A stretch of 45,348 nucleotides of DNA from positions 1 through 45,348 of the forward strand of contig CAZBWV010000004.1 in the NCBI GenBank assembly GCA_964495805.1, read 5' to 3'. The notes beneath the pieces were generated by a model. That model ran no database searches, was not told the origin of the DNA, and saw only the letters and a program-made list of their open reading frames with translations. The translations under genes were made by a program, and so were the position numbers. Below, piece by piece: positions 1 to 8,562 of this stretch. Each line of letters begins with the position of its first letter. Position 1 is the first letter of the stretch. Origin of the DNA: JALXCH01 sp964495805. GTDB lineage: Bacteria; Calditrichota; Calditrichia; RBG-13-44-9.

Positions 1-73
1 CTGGTTTATCCGGGAATGAGCAATCAAGGAAGTTCTTGGGAGGGAAAGGGAATCGGCGGGTTAAAATTATAAA

Positions 74-141
74 GGGAATGTTGCAACAAAAACGTCCCTG
101 TGTTTAAACCCACATCCCTGTGTTAAATCTGCAACATTCCC
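74..141. repeat. 12-bp perfect inverted repeat with a 44-nt loop
   Basis: GGGAATGTTGCA at 74-85 is the exact reverse complement of 130-141. The loop contains two near-identical copies of TCCCTGTGTTTAAA (about 95-108 and 115-127). The element ends 4 nt from the stop codon of the hybrid kinase, which is read leftwards into it. In the minus-strand transcript the stem is followed by a weak TTTATAATTTT run (about 62-73), so it may end that transcript. The long loop with internal direct repeats is unusual for a plain terminator, and a small dispersed repeat is the alternative. Confidence 0.6.
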
Positions 142-145
142 CAGG

Positions 146-2497
146 CTAACTTGTTTTTCCGTTCTCTCCCAACGCTTGTTTTATAATATCGGACAGAACC
201 CCAATTTTATAAGGCTTTTTCAAAAAATACTGGTAGCCCATTTTCTTTAATTCTTCGAACCGGGCCGGGTCGGCATAACCACTGGTAAAGATGATTCGTG
301 CTCCGGGATTAATCTTCAAAATGCTCGCTGCAGCTTCCACTCCATCCATCACCGGCATCTGAATGTCCATGATAATAGCGTTAATCTTCCCCTGTTCCTT
401 TCGGAAAATTTCCACCGCTTCTTTTCCGTTGTTAGCGGTTATTACCGTGTAATTCAAACTCTCCAGCATCCCGGTTAGCGTTTCCTGAATCATCTTTTCG
501 TCATCCACAATGAGCAGGGTACCCGTTCCGGTTTGTAGCCGAACGCTCCTGGTGGCTTTGTGCGAAACCTTCTCCCGGGTAATGGGCAGATAAATCCGAA
601 ACGAGGAGCCTTCGCCAGGAGTGGAGGACACATCGATAACTCCCTTATGTCCTTTAATAATTCCGTAAACCACACTCAGTCCCAGACCGGTACCTTTGGT
701 TTTCTTGCTGGAGAAAAAGGGATCGAAAATTCGATCCAGATACTCCGGAGGGATGCCCATGCCGGTGTCCTGAACTTCCAGACATACATATTCACCTTTT
801 TTCAATTTAGCAGATAGAATCGGCTGTGCGTCATCGTGAATCACGACATTGTATGTACGGTAAATAATTTTCCCACCGTTGGGCATGGCATCTCGCGCAT
901 TCACCGAAAGATTCATTAACACCTGTTCAATCTGATTCCGATCGGCTTTTACGTTATTCAAATGGCTTTCCAGGTCCATCACAATTTCTATTTTCCTATC
1001 CAGTACTCGACGGAACATCCTGGTGAAATTTTCCACCACCTCGTTCATGTTCAGAATTTCCAGATTTTCCCGGCTTTTTCCGCGGGAGAAAGCCAGAATC
1101 TGACTGGTAAGAGCAGCGCCCTGTTCAGCCGCCTTCTCAATATTTTCCAGCGCGTGGACCCATTGAGGATGATCCCGAAGCTGCATCTTTAACAGTTGTG
1201 CATTGGGTAAAATCACCGCCAGCACGTTGTTGAAATCGTGGGCAATGCCCCCGGCAATTTTACCAATGCTTTCCAGACGTTGCTCCTGAGCCAGTTTCTT
1301 TTCCAGTGCAGTTTCCCGGGTAATATCTTTAAAGATAAAAATCGTTCCTTCCAGGTTATCATTGGTGCCCATCAGTGGTTGAGAGGCAATCTCTACGATT
1401 TTGGTTGTACCGGATTTTTTACACTGAAAATCCACCTGCAACACATGTTTCTCGGTGGACTGATAAAGTTTGTTGATCACCGCATGCAATCCGCACCCTT
1501 CGATGGCGTCGATGTCCTTGAAATATTGTTCACGCAAAGAGATTTCCGGATCCTCTTCCAGAATATTCAGGAACTCCCGATTGTGCCAGCGAACTTTCCC
1601 TTCCAGGTCCACCACCAGCAAACCCACGGGAATCTGATGAAAAATAGAGATTACCTCTTCCTGGATGCGAATCAACTGTTTGGTTCGCTCCCGAACTTTT
1701 TCTTCCAGCTCAGCGTTGTACTGATTTAATTTTTTATTGAGTAACGTTTTTTGCTTGTAGTAATAATTCAGCTTGAGCACCATTTCGTTGAACTTGCGGG
1801 CCAGCTGACCGAACTCAGCTTCATCATCAACTTTAATCTGATAGTCGAAATTCCCGCGAATGACCTCCTCGGTTCCCCGCATCAATTCCTTGGCTGGTGA
1901 GGTAAAACTGTGGCTGATCTTCTGTAACAGAATTAAACCCAGTAGCAATACCACCAGACTAATTAAAGTGGATGTATAGCCGGTTTTTTGAAGCAACAAC
2001 AAAATCTCGCCGGGATTAAAAATCAGTACCGCATATCCCCAAGGTCTTTCCATAAAATCCATCCGGATGGGATAAACCACAATTTTTTTATGCCCGGTAA
2101 ATCGTTTTAAATAAGGGATCTGCAAAGAATCCAGCTGAATTTGCTGTAAAAAACGAAAAACACTGGAATCCTGAGCTTGCCCAAACGTATTCTCCTGAAT
2201 CAGCGGATGACCGTTTCGATCCAGAATATAAACCGTCTCCAGATCGTCTTCATTCAGAAAGGTTCGAATAGCTCGATATAGCTCCACATAGTTTGAATGA
2301 ACAATAGGCTGGTAACAAACGGCGGCAAAGTTGTGAGCAACGGTTAAGATGCGATCTTCGTATTGCTTTCGGCCAAAATTAAAATAAACATACTGAGTGA
2401 TGAGAAGAGAACTGAAATAAGCCAGGACAAATAGAATTCCCACCGTCATCAGTAACCGATTTTCCAGGGATAATTTTTTCAGAAACGTTCTCTTCAT
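146..2497 (-). CDS. Membrane hybrid sensor histidine kinase with C-terminal receiver
   Basis: A 783-residue inner-membrane signalling protein. A first membrane helix lies at about 14-36 and a second at about 172-192, with an extracytoplasmic sensor region of about 135 residues between them. Next come a HAMP linker (about 193-245), a coiled coil (about 250-280) and a PAS domain (about 282-395). The HisKA domain has the phospho-acceptor in AHDFNN (His420), and the ATPase domain shows the N-box near NARDAM and the G-box DTGMGIP. A receiver domain (about 660-778) has acceptor Asp711 in IIMDIQMPVMDG and the conserved KKP lysine. HDFNN-type kinases with a fused receiver usually pass phosphate on through a separate Hpt protein or response regulator; none is adjacent. 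The sensor region matches no ligand-binding family I recognise. The ATG follows a weak AATAGG ribosome site. Confidence 0.93.
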   Translation of the reverse strand: MKRTFLKKLSLENRLLMTVGILFVLAYFSSLLITQYVYFNFGRKQYEDRILTVAHNFAAVCYQPIVHSNYVELYRAIRTFLNEDDLETVYILDRNGHPLIQENTFGQAQDSSVFRFLQQIQLDSLQIPYLKRFTGHKKIVVYPIRMDFMERPWGYAVLIFNPGEILLLLQKTGYTSTLISLVVLLLGLILLQKISHSFTSPAKELMRGTEEVIRGNFDYQIKVDDEAEFGQLARKFNEMVLKLNYYYKQKTLLNKKLNQYNAELEEKVRERTKQLIRIQEEVISIFHQIPVGLLVVDLEGKVRWHNREFLNILEEDPEISLREQYFKDIDAIEGCGLHAVINKLYQSTEKHVLQVDFQCKKSGTTKIVEIASQPLMGTNDNLEGTIFIFKDITRETALEKKLAQEQRLESIGKIAGGIAHDFNNVLAVILPNAQLLKMQLRDHPQWVHALENIEKAAEQGAALTSQILAFSRGKSRENLEILNMNEVVENFTRMFRRVLDRKIEIVMDLESHLNNVKADRNQIEQVLMNLSVNARDAMPNGGKIIYRTYNVVIHDDAQPILSAKLKKGEYVCLEVQDTGMGIPPEYLDRIFDPFFSSKKTKGTGLGLSVVYGIIKGHKGVIDVSSTPGEGSSFRIYLPITREKVSHKATRSVRLQTGTGTLLIVDDEKMIQETLTGMLESLNYTVITANNGKEAVEIFRKEQGKINAIIMDIQMPVMDGVEAAASILKINPGARIIFTSGYADPARFEELKKMGYQYFLKKPYKIGVLSDIIKQALGENGKTS

Positions 2498-2727
2498 CCA
2501 ATAAACCTATTCCACAAATTGGAAAACTTATTGATGCACTGAACCGCTTTGGGAGCATCATAATCAATTGAGCGTACATCCTCCCCCCTACACCTGCCGG
2601 GTATCGTTTAGATTTCGTTCGCTCTATGTAATAGACTCAAAGGTTCATTACCTTATTATTCGGCAGCGGGTGGTTTAAACTTAACGTAAAATTACAGGAT
2701 ATTTTCGCCACCAAAGCTCCGATTATG

Positions 2728-4155
2728 TTACTGAATAATAAACCGAATTCGGTGTTCAATCGCTGCCCGACACACCGGATCGAATGGAATATTTCCTTTG
2801 GAAAACATAATGCAATTCAGCGCCGGACGGTACAATCCTTTCGAAGCATATCCGGCACCTTCGAAGGCTCCCACCGCATCCCGATACCGATGGTTCTGGA
2901 AAAAGTGTTCCACCCATTTTTGATGCTCCTGGCGAACCTTCTCAATTTCACTTTCCGGAGCTTTCTTTTCGCGTAACTCCTTTAATTTGTGACGGTATTC
3001 GGTTTCTTCCCGATCGTATTTTTCCTTATCCCATGGTGTGGGAATTGGGATGCCGGGTGTCAGAAACGACTGCCATTTCACATGTTCCGGATTCAGCAAG
3101 GCTGTTACGTTGGGTTCCCATGGTTCCACCCCCCGGGGGTAAAAATCGGAGTATGCCACATCGCTGGTGTAGTATTCGTCCCCCAATCCACCAAAACTAT
3201 GACCAAACTCGTGCACAAACACATATTCCGACCAGCGATTATCCGCCGCACTGCACGCATACAGATTATAAATTCCACCGCCTCCGTACTGGTCGGTATT
3301 CACCACCAGAAACAGCGCGTCGTACGGAACCGCAGAGGCAATATCGCGAATGCTGCGATTGTCGAAGCTCATTAAATAGCGCTGGGAACCAAAGGTGTTG
3401 AAGCTGGTACTGATCGCAGTGTTTTTAAACACCCCTTTTCGGGGATCGTCGGTACCGGAATCCCGGGAAGGACGGAAAAGCGCATAGATATTCATCTGAT
3501 CAGCATAGCTGCGAAACGGTTCCACACTCAGCAGGCGATTCGTCAAACGACGCACATCATTTTCAAAATCCGTTTTTTGCGAGGAGGTGTATCCATCGGC
3601 CAGGACGGCGATATCCACACAGTGCTCAGGTTTCCCTTTCTTCTGAATCGGTATCACCGTCACCTGCGCAGCACGATTTTCTTTGCGAACCCGAAAAGAG
3701 CCGGGATCCACCACCAGCGAACCAATTTGCCGGGTAAATAAATTTTGCCTGTCCCGGCGGTAAAATTCCACTACCACTTTATCTCTGGGAAACGGAATGC
3801 GGACCGTTTCGTGAATGACCTTTCGCCCACCATTAATCGCCTCCTGCGTGGTTTGCCATTCATTAAACAATGTACTGTATCCGTAGCTATAAATCAGCTG
3901 ATTCCCGCTCGCAGTAAACACTTTGACCAGATACATTCCCAGATTCAGGGTGTCAATGAGATTGGTTCGGCTTCCGGGCCATTCCCTTTCCTGAAACAAT
4001 TCATCCAGAACAATGGACTCCTCCTGCCGGGTTCCCACATGAAAATAATCAATTCGGAGGGTACTATCGGTAAAGAAATGCTGGTAAAGGGTCTGGGAGT
4101 GCACAACCCCCACCAGACTGAACACCAACGCTGCCAGCAAAAGCAACCGTTTCAT
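2728..4155 (-). CDS. Secreted M64-family metallopeptidase (IgA-peptidase M64 type)
   Basis: 475 residues with an N-terminal signal peptide (KR followed by a hydrophobic stretch, cleavage probably after VVHS around residue 20). An N-terminal beta-rich region of about 150 residues, as in the M64 N-domain, precedes the catalytic domain. The zinc site is HEFGHSFGGLGDEYY, beginning near residue 315. It is an HExxHxxGxxGD pattern in which an Asp, not a third His, probably completes metal binding, as I recall for M64. A charged stretch at about 380-415, rich in E, K and R, looks like an inserted coiled coil. The start has a good GAGGT ribosome site 7 nt upstream. Substrate cannot be read from sequence, and cleavage of IgA is only the founding-member activity. 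It stands alone, between a kinase and an acyl-CoA dehydrogenase. Confidence 0.88.
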   Translation of the reverse strand: MKRLLLLAALVFSLVGVVHSQTLYQHFFTDSTLRIDYFHVGTRQEESIVLDELFQEREWPGSRTNLIDTLNLGMYLVKVFTASGNQLIYSYGYSTLFNEWQTTQEAINGGRKVIHETVRIPFPRDKVVVEFYRRDRQNLFTRQIGSLVVDPGSFRVRKENRAAQVTVIPIQKKGKPEHCVDIAVLADGYTSSQKTDFENDVRRLTNRLLSVEPFRSYADQMNIYALFRPSRDSGTDDPRKGVFKNTAISTSFNTFGSQRYLMSFDNRSIRDIASAVPYDALFLVVNTDQYGGGGIYNLYACSAADNRWSEYVFVHEFGHSFGGLGDEYYTSDVAYSDFYPRGVEPWEPNVTALLNPEHVKWQSFLTPGIPIPTPWDKEKYDREETEYRHKLKELREKKAPESEIEKVRQEHQKWVEHFFQNHRYRDAVGAFEGAGYASKGLYRPALNCIMFSKGNIPFDPVCRAAIEHRIRFIIQ

Positions 4156-4294
4156 ACCATTGACCTCGCTTTTATGTTAAACAAATATAACCGAAAAAGC
4201 GAACACCGTGCAAAACTTATTTGAATAAAGAGGATTTGATTGGACGGGAATGCCCAACCTGCTGGCAAAATGGGAAAATCGTAAATGCAGGGAA

Positions 4295-4326
4295 TAAAAA
4301 AAGGGGTTGAATAATTCAACCCCTTT
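4295..4326 (-). terminator. Rho-independent terminator of the acyl-CoA dehydrogenase gene
   Basis: An 11-bp perfect stem (AAGGGGTTGAA at 4301-4311 with TTCAACCCCTT at 4315-4325) and 3-nt loop. On the minus strand it is followed by a T8 run (A run on the given strand, 4295-4302). It lies 14 nt after the stop codon. Confidence 0.9.
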
Positions 4327-4339
4327 ACCGAATGATCAA

Positions 4340-5500
4340 TTACCGTTTGAACAGCAAATATTTGGCGATGGTATGGAGCTGCATGTTGGAAGTTCCTTCG
4401 TAAATCTGACCAATTTTGGCATCGCGGTACAATTTTTCCACCGGGTACTCTTTGGTATAGCCATATCCACCATAAATTTCGATGGCTTTCGAGGTAACAA
4501 ACTCTGCCATGCGGGAAGCGAACAGTTTGGCCATGGCGGCTTCTTTCAGGAAACTTTTCCCTGCTTCTTTCAACCGGGCAGCGTTGTACACTAACAGGCG
4601 GGCGGCTTCCAGTTGTGTGGCCATTTCGGCAATCTGAAACTGAATGCCCTGGAATTCGGCAATGCGTTTGCCAAACTGCTCCCGCTCCAGAGAATAACTC
4701 ATGGCATACTGCAATGCCGCTTCAGCAATACCCAGCATCTGGGCACCAATGCCAATTCTGCCTTCATTTAGCGTTTCGATCGCCACTTTGTAACCCTTGC
4801 CAATTTCGCCCAGAACGTTTTCTTTGGGTACAACACAATTGTCCAGCACCAATTCGCAGGTACTGCTGGCACGAATGCCCAATTTATCTTCCTTCTTGGA
4901 CACGGTAAATCCATCAAATCCGCGTTCCACCACAAAAGCGGTAATTCCCTTGTAACCCAATTCGGGATTGACATTGGCAAAGATGATAAAGATATCCGCT
5001 TCGCCGCCGTTGGTCGTCCACAATTTCTGACCGTTCAGCACAAAATGATCACCTTTCTCCTCCGCCCGGGTACGCAGAGAGAACGCATCGCTCCCTGAGC
5101 CAGATTCTGACAGAGAATAAGCGCCGATCTTTTCCGAGGCAAGCTGAGGCAAATACTTCTTTTTCAGTTCATCGCTTCCCCAGCGCAGAAAAGCATTGTT
5201 AACCAGAGTATTCTGGACATCCACATAAATGGCAGCGGCAGCATCCACCTGGGCCATAGCTTCGATAGCCAGAATGGACATGAAAAAATTGGCACCGGTA
5301 CCACCAAGCTCCTCGGGAATTTCGATGCCCATCAGTCCCAGTTCAAAAAATTGGTTTAACAACTCCGGTTTGAATTTTCCTTCCCGGTCCATCTCCGCCG
5401 AATAAGGCCGAATCTGCTCATCGGCAAATTCATACACCATATCTTTAAATAACCGCTCCTCTTCGGAAAGCTCTGTTAACGGATTCACCAAATGCTCCAT
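4340..5500 (-). CDS. Acyl-CoA dehydrogenase (short/branched-chain type)
   Basis: A 386-residue FAD flavoenzyme of the usual family length, oxidising acyl-CoA to 2-enoyl-CoA in fatty-acid or branched-chain amino-acid breakdown, with electrons passed to ETF. The flavin/substrate signature is SLSESGSGSDAF (about 152-163), which resembles the SEAGAGSD form of short/branched-chain enzymes more than the TEP form of many other members. The catalytic base is Glu368 in IYEGTSNMQ, the position used by medium- and short-chain enzymes. The ATG has a GAGGAG ribosome site 7 nt upstream. No ETF, thiolase or hydratase gene is nearby, so chain-length preference is inferred from motif resemblance only. Confidence 0.92.
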   Translation of the reverse strand: MEHLVNPLTELSEEERLFKDMVYEFADEQIRPYSAEMDREGKFKPELLNQFFELGLMGIEIPEELGGTGANFFMSILAIEAMAQVDAAAAIYVDVQNTLVNNAFLRWGSDELKKKYLPQLASEKIGAYSLSESGSGSDAFSLRTRAEEKGDHFVLNGQKLWTTNGGEADIFIIFANVNPELGYKGITAFVVERGFDGFTVSKKEDKLGIRASSTCELVLDNCVVPKENVLGEIGKGYKVAIETLNEGRIGIGAQMLGIAEAALQYAMSYSLEREQFGKRIAEFQGIQFQIAEMATQLEAARLLVYNAARLKEAGKSFLKEAAMAKLFASRMAEFVTSKAIEIYGGYGYTKEYPVEKLYRDAKIGQIYEGTSNMQLHTIAKYLLFKR

Positions 5501-5861
5501 ATCAGGCTCCTCGTTTTAATTAGTTGATGACCAATGGTTCAAATAACTATTTATTGAAAATTGTTCGTTTTGTTTGTGCACCCGCTGCAAAATTGGCAAT
5601 TGCCTTTTTCACCGAAATTCGGATTTAGACCCGTGAGTGTAGCCAGCCGGATTTTTCCAGTTTCAATTCATAAAATAATGAGTAAATCGCTAAAAACAAC
5701 CAGAAATAAACATTTTTCCACGCAGCACTGAATTGGTTAAATTTTCGTTAATTATACAAGCAGTTACCCGGATATCTCCTTCAAAATCGCCTCTACCTGT
5801 CAGATACCACTCAATAAAGATTTAATGGAAGGAATCGCAAAAATGGAATTCGTTCCACCGC
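5501..5861. other. Intergenic region between divergent genes, no gene seen
   Basis: AT-rich spacer between the acyl-CoA dehydrogenase (minus) and the TPR gene (plus). I found no convincing small ORF or RNA gene. It must hold the dehydrogenase promoter, but no minus-strand box pair stands out. The plus-strand promoter and 5' leader of the TPR gene lie just to the right. Confidence 0.5.
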
Positions 5862-5891
5862 TTGATTTGCTTTTTAGCTATTGCTTATATT
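5862..5891 (+). promoter_or_regulatory. Predicted sigma-70-type promoter of the TPR gene
   Basis: TTGATT (5862-5867), an 18-nt spacer, and TATATT (5886-5891). Transcription would start near 5898, giving a leader of about 34 nt. Confidence 0.5.
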
Positions 5892-5901
5892 CCCTCAAAA
5901 T

Positions 5902-5928
5902 TAAAGTGAATTGACTAAAGTGAATTGA
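5902..5928 (+). repeat. 13-bp tandem repeat in the TPR gene leader
   Basis: TAAAGTGAATTGA occurs at 5902-5914 and again at 5916-5928, one base apart, filling almost the whole leader between the predicted transcription start and the start codon. No ordinary Shine-Dalgarno is present. The tandem AAAGTGA could act as a weak duplicated ribosome site or as a protein-binding element. Confidence 0.75.
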
Positions 5929-5931
5929 GTG

Positions 5932-6810
5932 ATGAAACCGGAAGAAAAAGAAATATTGGACAAGTTACAGCAAGCACGCAATGATTATCTGGATCAGAAT
6001 TTTCCCCGGGCAATTAAAACGTACCACGAATTGGTTGAGCTATTAAAAGATGACGAGCAGAATCTTCCCATTATTCACATCGAACTGGGCTGGAGCTATT
6101 TTTTCGATCAGCAGTACGACCGAGCGATTGAGTGGCTCAACAAGGCTCTGAATAGCAATTATCTCACCATTCAGCAGAAATTTGATTGCACTCGATTAAT
6201 TGGGTTTGCTTATGAGATGAAAGAAGATTACCCACAAGCCAAAAAATACCTGCTCGCTTCTCTGGATTTCGATTTGCCCCTTACCACAAAACGATACGCC
6301 TATTTCGAATTGGGTAAAGTTTATTTTATGGAAGCGGATTACCTGGAAGCGGAGCATTATCTTAAACCACTTTTGAATATTTTTCGCCCGGTAGAACCGG
6401 AATATTACTATGCGCTGCGGTATTACCTGGGATTTACCGCTTTTTTCCAGAAGGACCTGGTTCGTGCGCGAAATTTGTTTGAAGAACTTATCCAGCAAAA
6501 CACCGATACCCGGCACAAAGTTCTGGGATATTTCGGGTTGGCACATATTCATTATCAGGAGGAAGATTACCAGGCATTGATTGACATCTGCGATAAAATT
6601 ATGGTAATGAATCCGGAATTCTTTGACAAAGAAACCATTGCTTATTTTCTTGCCTACGCGTACGTTCATACCGGGGACTGGGAAACAGCAGAGATGTTTT
6701 TTAAAGAGCTGGAGGCGCAATATCCTCAGGGCCGATACGCCAGCAAATACCCATTTTTACGGGACTCCATTGCGCAACGACAGATTTCGGAAACCAATTC
6801 CCGGAATTAA
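5932..6810 (+). CDS. TPR-repeat protein, function unknown
   Basis: A 292-residue, probably cytoplasmic protein built almost entirely of tetratricopeptide repeats: there is no signal peptide and helical pairs of about 34-37 residues recur from about residue 12 to 280. Typical TPR positions are visible (for example LGWSYFFDQQYDRAIEWLNKAL and LGKVYFMEADYLEAEHYLKPL). Such repeats make protein-binding scaffolds. I set the start at ATG 5932; GTG at 5929 is directly in front and in frame. A signalling gene (REC-PAS-HD-GYP) follows 106 nt downstream in the same direction, so the two may be linked, but the spacer is large enough for a separate promoter. No specific partner can be named. Confidence 0.85.
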   Translation: MKPEEKEILDKLQQARNDYLDQNFPRAIKTYHELVELLKDDEQNLPIIHIELGWSYFFDQQYDRAIEWLNKALNSNYLTIQQKFDCTRLIGFAYEMKEDYPQAKKYLLASLDFDLPLTTKRYAYFELGKVYFMEADYLEAEHYLKPLLNIFRPVEPEYYYALRYYLGFTAFFQKDLVRARNLFEELIQQNTDTRHKVLGYFGLAHIHYQEEDYQALIDICDKIMVMNPEFFDKETIAYFLAYAYVHTGDWETAEMFFKELEAQYPQGRYASKYPFLRDSIAQRQISETNSRN

Positions 6811-6916
6811 GTTATGAATCACAACAGGGTGGTTGAACAGGTGTTATTTTAAAATCAACTTTATGAAGTAAAGGCTTTCGCCGACAATATGAGTAAGAGA
6901 CAAGGAGGTCGCTATT

Positions 6917-8434
6917 ATGCCGCGGAAACACTCGCGGGTACTCATCGTGGATGACGAGTACTATCTTGGACAGATGCTTGCCAAAGCACTCATCAACGAA
7001 AACATCCAGGCCATTGCGGTAACCGATGTGGATTCGGCCATTAACTGGTTAAATAAACAGAATTTCGATCTGGTTGTATCGGATATCTACCTGCCTTTGA
7101 AAAACGGGATGGATTTATTTAATTACGCCAAAGAGAACCAGCTGGAAGTACCTTTTATCTTCATGACCGGTAATCCCAATCTGGAAACGGCTGTGCAGTT
7201 ACTCACCCAGGGTGGATATGATTACATCATCAAACCGTTTATGATGCCGGAATTCCTGAAGAAGGTTAAGAATGTCATCCATACCCACCACAGCCGAAAG
7301 CGGGAAAAAAAGCTGGTTAAAGATTTGCGTATGCTACTGGAAGAGCGGCTTTCGGAACTGCGGATCTACGAGGATGTTTTCGAGAGCATGGGAGACGGGG
7401 TGGTGATTACCGATCTGGAAGGAATTATTGTTCGAATTAATCACGGATTCGAACGCATTTCCAAAGTTCCTTCGGTACAATTGGTACACCAACCGTTGAG
7501 TATTCTTCGAGAACACGTATTTGCGGGTTTCGATAGCGAGCAGATACTGAACAGTCTGCGCAATAATCAAAACTGGCTGGGGAATTTAGTCGGACGACGA
7601 CTGAACGGAGAAACCTGGTATGCCAGCGTCACTTTCTCACCCATCCATAACGAAAATGGAGAAACTTTTGCCTATGCGGGACTTTTTCAGGATGTCACCA
7701 CGCAACGAGAGGTGGAGCAAGCCCTGATTGACAGCCTGAGAAAAATGAATCAGGCACAGGAAGCAATTATTTTCGGGTTGGCCAGTCTGGCGGAACATCG
7801 GGATCAGGCCACCGGATACCACTTAGAACGCATCCGTAGCTACTGCGAGGTAATGGCCGAAGCCCTTCTGGAACGGAATCTGTATCCGGAGGTGGTCACC
7901 CCCACTTTTATTCGCACCCTGTACCGCACCGCACCTTTGCACGACATTGGCAAAGTGGGAATTCCCGATTACATTCTACTGAAAGAAGACAAGCTGACCG
8001 AACCGGAATTTGAAATCATGAAAACGCACACCGAAATTGGGTACCGTATTCTCAATTCCATTCGGGAACAGTTTGGCGAGATGGAACTGTTAACCATGGG
8101 CACCGAAATTACTTTATATCATCACGAACGGTGGGATGGTAGCGGGTATCCCAGAGGGTTAAAGGGAGAGGAGATTCCCCTGTCCGCGCAGATTCTGGCC
8201 ATCGCCGATGTGTACGATGCACTCACCACTGAGCGGTCGTACAAACAAGCGTTTCCCCACAAAACTGCCGTCAAACTAATGAAGGAACAACGCGGCAAGC
8301 ACTTCTCCCCGATTATTCTGGATGTGTTTCTGGAAATACATCGGGAATTCGACCGGATTCGGCGAGAATTTCGGACGCGTCCGTCAGCGAAATCGGCCCC
8401 AAAAGAGCGAGCCGGAATTGGTGTGATGATGTAA
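6917..8434 (+). CDS. Response regulator with REC, PAS and HD-GYP domains (c-di-GMP phosphodiesterase)
   Basis: A 505-residue cytoplasmic response regulator. The receiver domain (about 7-118) has acidic pair D12/D13, phospho-acceptor Asp56 and Lys106. A helical linker leads to a PAS domain (about 150-270). The HD-GYP domain (about 280-480) carries HDIGK (His342-Asp343) and HHERWDGSGYP (402-412), i.e. complete metal-binding and GYP motifs. The family hydrolyses cyclic di-GMP, so this protein should be an active phosphodiesterase controlled by phosphorylation and by the PAS ligand. An ideal AAGGAGGT ribosome site lies 7 nt before ATG. The cognate kinase is not adjacent; the hybrid kinase 4.4 kb away is only a candidate. 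Confidence 0.93.
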   Translation: MPRKHSRVLIVDDEYYLGQMLAKALINENIQAIAVTDVDSAINWLNKQNFDLVVSDIYLPLKNGMDLFNYAKENQLEVPFIFMTGNPNLETAVQLLTQGGYDYIIKPFMMPEFLKKVKNVIHTHHSRKREKKLVKDLRMLLEERLSELRIYEDVFESMGDGVVITDLEGIIVRINHGFERISKVPSVQLVHQPLSILREHVFAGFDSEQILNSLRNNQNWLGNLVGRRLNGETWYASVTFSPIHNENGETFAYAGLFQDVTTQREVEQALIDSLRKMNQAQEAIIFGLASLAEHRDQATGYHLERIRSYCEVMAEALLERNLYPEVVTPTFIRTLYRTAPLHDIGKVGIPDYILLKEDKLTEPEFEIMKTHTEIGYRILNSIREQFGEMELLTMGTEITLYHHERWDGSGYPRGLKGEEIPLSAQILAIADVYDALTTERSYKQAFPHKTAVKLMKEQRGKHFSPIILDVFLEIHREFDRIRREFRTRPSAKSAPKERAGIGVMM

Positions 8435-8489
8435 GCCATTTTCTTCTCTTCACATCGTTTCCCTAACAGCGCCGTTTTTTCCGCTTTCC

Positions 8490-8518
8490 TTGCATTTCTT
8501 CCCACGGCATATTATTAT
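8490..8518 (+). promoter_or_regulatory. Possible promoter of the aldehyde dehydrogenase gene
   Basis: TTGCAT (8490-8495), a 17-nt spacer, and TATTAT (8513-8518). The -10 box is good and the -35 box weak. It would give a leader of about 37 nt with the strong ribosome site in it. Confidence 0.4.
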
Positions 8519-8562
8519 TTTACTGACAACAAATGGCTGTGCGAATCAGGAGGAAACAATCC

